Translations under genes and position numbers: made by a program | Part shown: one piece after another, positions 56,150 through 64,000 of the stretch | Numbering within the stretch: position 1 is the first letter of the stretch | Layout: every line of letters begins with the position of its first letter | The notes under the pieces: model-generated | The model's database searches: none | What the model was told of the DNA's origin: nothing | Seen by the model: only the letters and a program-made list of their open reading frames with translations | Source of the DNA: Diabrotica undecimpunctata | Lineage: Eukaryota > Arthropoda > Insecta > Coleoptera > Chrysomelidae | Assembly (NCBI RefSeq): GCF_040954645.1 | Contig: NC_092811.1 | Coordinates: 117,377,343-117,441,342, forward strand | DNA: 64,000 nt | Reading direction: 5' to 3'

Positions 56150-58145
56150 TAAAAAACAGGGCAAACCTTCAAATGATCTAAATTCCTAGAATCCATTTTC
56201 TCTCATATGTACAATGTGCAAACTTTTGGAAAAAATGATCAATAAAAGACTCCTGTGGTACCTAGAAAAATATAAAATAATAAATTTGACACAATCAGGT
56301 TTTAGATCACATCGAAATACAGCACACAATCTGGCAATCCTCCAAACATAAATCATTAACGCCTTCCAGTGCAAACAAGACGTAATAACTATTTCGTTTG
56401 ATATTGAAAAAGAATTCGATACTCTGGCAAAATGGCAAAATCTCTAGGACTTTCAAACAAACTGATGGCATTCCGCAAGGGTCGGTATTGAGTCCTACAC
56501 TCTTTATACTTGTTTTAAACGATATATGTAAAAAAATTGAGCTTCCAATTAAGTTTGCAGATGATTTAAACATTTTCTGCCGAGGCAAAAACACTGTTGC
56601 CACTTGCAAACTGCTTCATAATGCTACTGACTAATTGCTTGAATTGACTTCAGTAAGTGGATTTAACTTTTCTGTTGAGAAGACAAAAATCATTAAGATT
56701 TCTCGCAGGACAGCCAGTACTATAAATCCTAAAATTGCCATAAATGGTATTTGTCTACCAGCAGTAAATAGTATACGGATTTTAGGACTCATATTCGACA
56801 GTAAACTTACTTGGAAATGCCATTTTAGAAGATCTCAAAACTAAGTGCTTGACAAATCTTAACATATTAAAAACTTTGTCTAATCACCATTGGGGTGTAG
56901 ACGAAGACTCCTTGCTTTAGATTTATGGATGTCTTATTCGTTCTAAAATAGACCACTGCAGTTTCATTTACAAGTCAGCTAGCCCATCAGATTTAAAACT
57001 TCTTAATTCTCTATACAACACTGCACTTTAAATCTGCCTTAAAGCCTTCAGGTCGAGCCCCGCAGAGAGTTTATACAGAGCAGCTAATGAACTTTCTTTT
57101 AAAATATTCGTCTCAAATCTCAGCTAATACCGAAAATCCAGCCTATAAGTAACTAAGTAATGACCTTTTAAACTCTCCTTCTCCTATTAAACTTCAATCT
57201 ATGCCACAGCATATCTCACCACATCTGAGTAATATCGATCTTTCAGCCACAACTCCAATATTAATATCACCTAAACATCCCTGGAATAAATTGATAGCAG
57301 ATTTTTAATCTCTCGTTAACTAATAATTATGATAAGCATCAGACAAGTCCACAATTTCTAAGGCAAACCTTTAAAGAATTAATTGCTAACAACAGATTTG
57401 ACCAAATTGTACACACAAATGCTGCTAAGAGTCCTATAGCTGTTGGATGTGCTGTAACTTCAAACACAGATTTAATCATATCTTGTAATCTTCCGCTCTT
57501 CTGCTGCATACATACTGCTGAATTATTCTATATTCTTCAAGCTACAAACTTACTATCACCAGAATATAAAAAAGCAGCAATATGTACAGGCTCTTTAGCG
57601 TCTATCTATTCTAAAAAGTATATACACGGTACATCCTTTGGTTCAAGCTATTTAAAATTCTTTCAATAGTTTAATCTCACTGGGAGTATCCATAACCATG
57701 ATCTGGATTCCGTCTCATGTAGGAATTCCTGGTAATGAACTAGCCGACCTCTTTGCAAAAAAAGCTGCGTATTCTAATATGGAGACTGAAAATAGACAAC
57801 TACGTACAGATTTATAGTCGTATTTTAAAAATATCATCCAAATGTCTTAATTCGTCGCCAAAAAACAAAGTCTTAATTCGTCGACTTAGAATCTGCCACA
57901 CAAGACTACTCATCAACATTTAATGACTTCCCAGATCCACCTAGATGTACAGACTGTGGTATTATTATATGTTAAATAAATTCTCGTAGACTGTCCTTAT
58001 TTCAACAACAGCAGAAAAAAGAGTCTTTTGAGTCGAAACCTACAAAATATTCTTAGTTCGCCAGATCAATTCCAAAACCTTATTAATTTCCTCTATGAAA
58101 CCAGGCTTTCCTAGAAAATTTAGAAGAAGAAACGTAGTTTAGAAT
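56150..58145 (+). mobile_element. Jockey-type LINE with RT and RNase H, decayed
   Basis: LEKMINKRLLWYLEKYKIIN, SGFRSHRNTAHNLAILQT, ISFDIEKEFDT, TDGIPQGSVLSPTLFILVLN and IKFADDLNIFCRGKNTVATC (catalytic FADD) are RT blocks of the Jockey type; SGFNFSVEKTKIIKISRRTA and IRILGLIFDSKLTWKCHF follow. Further on, DQIVHTNAAKSPIAVGCAVT and HTAELFYILQAT then IWIPSHVGIPGNELADLFAK KAA are the RNase H domain, with the first catalytic Asp apparently Asn. Stops and frameshifts appear about every 100 codons. Confidence 0.85.
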
Positions 58146-58439
58146 GTGAAAATTAATAATTGTACCAATATTTAATGTATTTTCTTATCGATTGTATTGT
58201 TACTATATATTCTTGTAGTATAATATAATAAAACTGTACCTGTGTCAAAATGTTAGATAGCACCTTCATCCACTCTTGTCTTCAATTATGAACTAATTTC
58301 AGTTTAGTAGATACTAAACTAACAGTTTTGAAGTCTTTGAATGGAAAAAAATTGAAACGCCTATCGATAAACTTCTCATATCTACCTCAGACACATTTTT
58401 TTAATTAAAGCATTGTTTGACTGTATCAGTAATCAACTG

Positions 58440-60704
58440 GTTTAAACTACCAAAAAGGAAATTATATACATGGAAAGCACCTGGAGATAATTAAAACCAC
58501 GTAATAAGAAACCGAATTGATTATATATTAATTGACAAGCATAGAAATGGAATCAGGGCAGTTAAAACATATCCCGGGACGGATATCGATTCCGACCACA
58601 ATCCTGTTATCGGTAAAATCTCAATTAAACTGAAGAAAATCAAATGCAGAGAGAAGATTAAATCTAGCCTCGAAAAACTTGAAGATTCAGCAGTACAGGC
58701 AGAGATAGGAAAAATACTCAATGATACACTCAAAAAAAAAAATTCAGTGAAGCACCCGCGGTAGCAGAGGACTCAGTAGAAAGTGTTTGGCGCACCTTTA
58801 AAACAACAATCACAACTATACAAACAGAACAACTACAAGACGACAAAAGAAAACCAAAGAATACACGGATGACAGAAGAAATCCTCGAACTGATGGACGT
58901 AAAAAGATCTTACAAAAACCGCATTGAAGTAAAATATAAAGAAACCCAGAGAACCATCCGAAACAAAATCAGGAAAGCCAAAGAAGAATGGATGAACAGC
59001 AGATGTGAGGAACTGAGGTAATTACTAAAAAACATGACTAATTCAATGCATACAAAAATATTAAGGAAGTTACAAATATGAAAAAAAAATCACTACAACA
59101 ACTCTAATAGATGATAACAACCAAATAGTGTCTAGCCCAGAAAATGTAGGAAATATATGGGAAAAATACATCGAAGATCTGTTTAATGACGAGAGAACAG
59201 AACCACAAATGAATATAGTACAAGACACAATACTTGATATATTAACATCGGAAGTTACAAAAACAATCAATACGACAAAGCCCCGAAAGGCCTCAGGTCC
59301 AGATGAGATATATGTAGAGATGATCAAATTTATCAATGAAGAAAATCTTCAGTAATTAACACTACTATTTAACAAAATATATACCAGTGAAATCTTCCCA
59401 GAACACTGGCTTAGATCGACATTTATACCTATAACCAAGAAAAATAAAGCAAATAAATGCTCACAGCTCAGATTAATTAGCCTAATGAGCCATTTTCTAA
59501 AAATTTTACTCAAAATTGTACATCAACGTATATACAGAGAATGCGAAAACAATCTGAGCGACAATTAATTTGGATTTCGTATTGGGCTTGGTACGAGAGA
59601 GGCATTATTGGGCCTCCAGATATTACTACAAAAATGCCGAGATCAACGAAAAGACGTGTTTCTCTGTTTTATCGACGACGAAAAAGCGTTTGATCGAGTA
59701 AAACACACATAACTCATAGAAACCCTAACACAACATGGTATAGACCATAACACGGTGGTCCTTATTAAAAACCTATATTGTGATCAAATGACGTCGATTA
59801 AAATAGACAACCGTATGACAGCAGAAATGTCAATAAAAAAAAAGGAGTTCGCCAGGGCTGTGTATTTTATCCACTATTGTTTAATAAATATTCCGAAAAG
59901 ATCTTTCAAAATGCCCTCGAAAATATTGAAGAAGGAATAAAAATCAACGGAGAATATGTAAACAAGTTAAGATACGCCGGCGACACCGTCATTATTGCGG
60001 ACTGAGTAAGATAGCTTGAAGCTAAATATAAACACAAATAACGTAAAATTAATGGCCGTTACACATGCACCAAATGCCGACATTAATATTCGTACCTACA
60101 ACAAACATATACAACCCGAACAAAAATTCCAGTACCTTGGTTGCTGGATACCAAACGATTTTGACTACGAAGTTGAAATACGTGCTCATATAGAGTATGC
60201 TAGGTCCGCTTTTCAAAGAATGCAAAAATTCCTAATAAACTCTACCTTATCGTTGGATATCCGATACCAATTTGTAAAAACATTCATTTATTCCATACTG
60301 CTATACGAAGTGGAAACATGGACTCTCGGAATCACAAGCAAGAGCCGTGTAGAAGCCTTTGAGATGTGGGTTTTTTGAAGGATGCTGAAGATCTCTTGGA
60401 CAAAGCACGTGGGGGCACAGAATGGGGACTGAGAGAGAACTCCTAAATGCTGTAAAAAACCAGAAAAACGAGTTATCTCGAACATATTTACAGAGGAGAA
60501 AAATACAACTTCCTACGACTGATAATGGAAGGGAAAGTGGAAGGAAGAAGAGGTCCAGGAAGGAGAAAATGCTCCTGGATGAAAAATTTAAGAGACTGTA
60601 CAGGCATCGACACACATTTGATACTAAGAACAGCTCAAGATGTAGAGCAATTTGCTGTAGTTATAGCCAACCTTCAGTAATGGAGAGAGCACCTTAAGAA
60701 GAAG
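58440..60704 (+). mobile_element. RTE-like LINE with 9-bp target duplication, 5'-truncated in the endonuclease
   Basis: AATCAACTG at 58431-58439 and 60705-60713 flanks the insert. It begins inside the endonuclease (LPKRKLYTWKAPGDN, IRNRIDYILIDKHRNGIRAV, DIDSDHNPVIGKI), continues with RT (KPRKASGPDEIYVEMIKFIN, HWLRSTFIPITKKNKANKCS, FGFRIGLGTREALLGLQILL, CFIDDEKAFDRVK, GVRQGCVFYPLLFNKYSE, LRYAGDTVIIAD) and the C-terminus (FVKTFIYSILLYEVETWTLG, EAFEMWVF). The catalytic motif is YAGD instead of YADD. Stops at 59354, 59567, 59709, 60003. Tail AAGAAGAAG. Confidence 0.9.
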
Positions 60705-60713
60705 AATCAACTG

Positions 60714-61190
60714 TGTTGGCTGATGGAAAGCGTGAAATAAAGTTATTTTTAAAACCCTTTTTTACTCCAAGTATAAATGCCTATTTTGTCCATAGAAATT
60801 GACGAACTGAAATTATTGTTGCGCAGAAAAAGTCTATATTATTTTTGGACGATTTGTGTAAAAATAATACGCATTTTTTTAAATAATACTTTATTAAATA
60901 CAGCATATAAGTAATATATTACAACAATGAAGTGGTCGACCCAACACGAAAACTTTCGTTGGATCACAGCCAATTAGATCTATGTTTGAGATCAATAAAA
61001 ATGCTCAAGTACCAATATTAATCATATGTACACGAATAAAAGAATACAAACAATTGTTTTCTGAAACAAATCAAATAAATATTCAGTACCAATTTAAGAC
61101 GGTGAATAGTTACACCATTATTTATAATAAAAATAAGGAAAAATAAATAATTTTTTTGTATGTTAACATTTAAAGCAATATTAAAACAAT
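60714..61190. other. AT-rich stretch without features
   Basis: No gene or element end recognised. Confidence 0.35.
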
Positions 61191-61192
61191 AT

Positions 61193-61995
61193 AGGGTGAT
61201 CGATTAACATTTGTGAATAATTTAACTGAAAAATGCTTGGCCAAGAGTTAACTACAACTCTTAGAAAAAATATTTCTCCTTAGTGAGCTACAAAGTGATT
61301 AATGTAATAATCTAAAGAATATTGCTATGCTTCACTTTTATAACTACACACCAGTAGCGCAAACCAAGGGGGGTTAAACCCACCCCCGCCCCCCAGAGCA
61401 CCATTCCGACACCGTTACTCACAAATTTTAATTACTCAAAAAATAGAGGCAGCATTAAAAAAAAATTTTGGTGCCTAATCTATAGATAATTGATGTAGAA
61501 AACTGACATACACTAGAAGAGGACATAGTCTAACGGAAAGCTAATGCTATTGTTAAGAGACTGAGAAACTCAAATCCATAAGCTTTTGAGGCATGTACTG
61601 TAAGACATATCGTGTAACAATTATTGAGAAAACTGGTTTTTATTTGTAAGAGTGGATTATTTTGCAAAATATGTTATAACATTACACACAAAAACTTACC
61701 CTAATAAAAATTTTATCTCAGGCGTAGGGTTTTAACAGTAAATATTATGGTTTAGCTGCCACCGTATGTCCAATAGCAAAAAATTCTACCCCTATTTGAT
61801 GTGTTATTAGGTACCTACATAATAATGTTGCATAAACGGGAGAGAAGTACTAAATGGCATAAGAGTAAAGTATAAAAATACTTTATAAATTGTCAAATTA
61901 AACACCCTGTAGCGAATTAACGATTTACAAATACTATTATTTTTAAACAAGCATTTCTCAGTTAAATTAATAACATACATTAACGAAACACCCTG
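61193..61995. mobile_element. Mariner-type MITE with ~50-bp terminal inverted repeats
   Basis: The left end TAGGGTGATCGATTAACATT and the reversed right end CAGGGTGTTTCGTTAATGTA match, and the similarity continues through TAATTTAACTGAAAAATGCT on both sides. TA flanks both. The 803-bp body has no transposase; a C- and G-rich patch (61365-61400) begins with CAGTAGCGCAAACCAAGG, which may be a further small nested element. It lies downstream of the KCTD15-like exon, possibly in its 3' untranslated region. Confidence 0.7.
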
Positions 61996-62117
61996 TATAA
62001 GTACCACAACGCAAAGATTTCTCTGTCAAAATATATAATCCGATCTATTTTTCAACGAAAATAAAAAATCTTGTTGCGTTTCACGTCCTGATTGTCAAAG
62101 TTTTTTCCTAGAGGTGG

Positions 62118-62271
62118 TCAGCCCGGGAGTACTCTTCTGATGAACAGGTACTCAGAAAATTGCTGTCCTTCCACTCCGCCACCGTTGCTGGCTGCTATCT
62201 TGAAGCCTGCGTTCAGTAACCTCGTTATCACTTGCATTGAGTTTAGTTTGCAATAACCATTTAAAGGAAAC
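62118..62271 (-). CDS. twz: Last coding exon of a KCTD1/KCTD15-like (Tiwaz) BTB protein
   Basis: After an acceptor (TTTTTTTCCAG on the minus strand) the exon reads [50 protein letters not shown] then TGA. The first base completes a codon split by the intron. Human KCTD1/15 end with PLNGYCxLNSVQVLERLxxR GFxxxxSCGGGVDSSQFSEY VL, an unmistakable match. In vertebrates these proteins repress AP-2 transcription factors; the fly orthologue is Tiwaz. The usual C-terminal extension ending in a sumoylation-like IKQEP motif is absent here, since the stop follows ten residues after SEY. BTB exons are not in the window. Translation length from the acceptor is 50 residues. Confidence 0.88.
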
Positions 62272-62669
62272 CTGGAAAAAAAGGTTTCAATTAATTCTGG
62301 AAAGTTTTTTATCGGGGCAATTTTGATACAAAGATTCCATATAAGACTAAATTAATCGGCAAGATAATAAAATGTAAAATCGTAGACTAATTTTCGAAAC
62401 CAAATTCAAGAATTCCACTTTAATCTGTGCCTTCTAAGAATTGCAAGGCAAAACAGACGTTGATAAAGAAATCTAAAAATTGCATTCCACAACATATCTC
62501 CTCAACTAAGCAAAATACTTAGCGAATTGGTTTCTAGTACTCGTACAGAGTATATCGAAATAAAAGGGAAAAGACAGTTAAGATTTGATTTCACGTACAG
62601 GGCGCTTGCGCATCCGCTTATACGTATTTCGGCCCAATAGGCCTCATCAGAACGGTGACAGCGAGACTC

Positions 62670-64000
62670 TACAACGTTGATGAAACGGAAATAACAACAG
62701 TGCAAACGAAATACCCTCGCGTTATTTTCCTAAAAGGTAGGAAGCAAGTTTGCGGTGTGACTACTGCTGAGAGAGATTCACTAGTCACTGAGTTGTTAGA
62801 TGGTGCTCCTCCCGGATCCATAGCAGGATGACATCTATTAGGCTGGATTCAAGAACATATAATCACACAATTGATTAAACATTTTATTTCGCATGTGAAA
62901 CCAACCAAAGATGATCCTGTAGTGCTTATTTTGGATAGCCAATACAGCCATACAAGAAATTTTGAACTAATTAAAACAGCTAGGTCTAATCTCAAACATA
63001 TTACTCTCAGAAAATACAATCAGGGCTTAGACATTATCCAAATCGCAATATAAAGTATATTCGTTTACCAAACTCCCATCAGTAAACATGAGCACGTGTT
63101 GATATTCGCCGTCTCATTCGTCAAGAGGCTATAAAAATTAATTTATTACCGTAAGCGAGACATATTCTCATGTTACAGATCCTAACTTGCCATCATTTTA
63201 AATTCAAATTGTATCGTGTTGATTTTTAAGTTAATTATATTGCGTTATATTTATGTTTTAGTTATTGTTAAGTTATTTACTGGTTGTGTTATTTTTTAGA
63301 GTTTAGTTTAATTGTGATATAATGATTAAATTTCAAGAAATTCTTACCGTAACAGTTTCAAAAGTAAATATTTTTAAAAATCATATGATACATAGGTCGT
63401 ACATCAGTACGACCCTGTTTGGCTTTCACGTGGTTATGTTGACGATTGGGAATTTGTAGAATGAATAGGGTATAACATCTTTCCAAATATGCCGACTTAT
63501 GTGTGAAGCTTATCTAAAATGCACGAATGCTGAGATAGCGGTAAAAAGTTTCGAAAGTCGTGTATTTATCGTCTAAATAGACAGTGTTTCTCGGATGCTG
63601 ATTTTATTATAGAAAGACAAAGAGAAAAAAGTCTACCAACTAATAGAAAGCCCGAGGAATTAGAAAAAATTATAGAAAGCATGGAAAGAACACCGGAAAA
63701 AAATAGAGAAACTACATGTTTAAAAAATGTGCAAGAGAGAGGGCTGCCTAAAGTAACAAATGGAGAAGATATAATCAATATTGTAAGACCTGAGAAGATC
63801 ATTCAGTCCATTTCCATCATGTAGTTGGACAGGAAATGGAACATCCGAAAATGTAGATCTGGGTAATAAGAAAAGAAGACAAGGTTCAAGTTATGTGATC
63901 ACTAGAACGCCATATAAGAACGAACTCGAAATTAGCATAAAAGAGGAAGAAAGTAACGAGACATTACAAAAGAACAAAAGATTGGAAAAAAGTGCAAGAC
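62670..64000 (+). pseudogene. pogo-type (DDE_1) transposase, internally deleted
   Basis: YNVDETEITTVQTKYPRVIF (first Asp), LKGRKQVCGVTTAERDSLVT, then directly ELLDGAPPGSIAG, GWIQEHIITQLIKHFISHVK and DDPVVLILDSQYSHTRNFEL (second Asp, of the LxLDxxxSH motif). The third acidic region (PPHxxHxxQPLD) is degraded. A lysine-rich C-terminal part continues from 63560 (RKPEELEKIIESMERTPEKN, VITRTPYKNELEISIKEEES) to the window edge. Between SLVT and ELLDG about 40 residues normally present are missing. Stops near 62830 and 63052 inactivate it. It lies within or upstream of the KCTD15-like gene. Confidence 0.8.

Noticed and set aside
61365..61400. Second hAT element starting CAGTAGCGCAAACC
   Set aside because: No matching opposite end or target duplication could be found.
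1..64000. CRISPR array, bacterial operon or phage genes
   Set aside because: Spliced genes and eukaryotic transposons throughout; no regularly spaced repeats with unique spacers.

Overview
This is a 64 kb piece of an AT-rich, transposon-dominated arthropod genome, almost certainly an insect and possibly a beetle. Coding sequence is sparse and split by spliceosomal introns. The rest is a layered record of non-LTR retrotransposons (mostly RTE-like LINEs with an apurinic-type endonuclease, a reverse transcriptase and a Cys/His or basic C-terminus), Tc1/mariner, hAT, piggyBac, pogo, PIF/Harbinger-like and Penelope-like elements and their MITEs. Nothing bacterial, no CRISPR array and no rRNA or tRNA gene was seen.

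Cellular genes. At the left end a proteasome assembly chaperone 3 gene (PSMG3, 714-1100) is followed after only three bases, on the same strand and in the same frame, by the GPN-loop GTPase GPN2 (exons 1104-1652, 1925-2161, 5589-5699). The small proteasome lid/TREX-2 subunit Sem1/DSS1 lies on the minus strand (9937-11003, three exons). An intronless secreted leucine-rich-repeat protein is at 24361-25713. The last coding exon of a KCTD1/KCTD15-like (Drosophila Tiwaz) BTB protein is at 62118-62271, minus strand, with the remainder beyond the right edge or far upstream.

Mobile-element layout. 1-128 is a LINE tail. The long second intron of GPN2 holds a foldback repeat and a hAT MITE with target duplication. 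5.9-8.6 kb carries three LINE pieces, one inserted into another. 9.5-9.7 kb is a short retroposon with an 18-bp duplication. 11.6-15.5 kb has a pogo C-terminus and a full-length RTE-like LINE. 16.6-17.8 kb has Penelope and piggyBac remains. 18.0-23.8 kb has two Tc1/mariner elements, each broken by a LINE with clear target duplications. 26-34 kb is a run of LINE fragments, a MITE split by a LINE and an internally deleted LINE with perfect target duplication. 33.9-38.9 kb contains a TTA-flanked MITE, a 2.3-kb near-perfect palindrome and a DDE-type element with 25-bp terminal repeats. 40.3-43.5 kb is a piggyBac transposase split by a LINE. 43.9-60.7 kb is a stack of LINEs, several with recognisable ends. 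61.2-64 kb holds a MITE, the KCTD15-like exon and a pogo transposase.

The genes do not form a common pathway, although PSMG3 (20S assembly) and Sem1 (19S lid) both serve the proteasome. The most unusual gene-level signal is the PSMG3-GPN2 in-frame tandem, which looks like a dicistronic transcript. All identifications rest on reading the translated sequence by eye; no database search was run.
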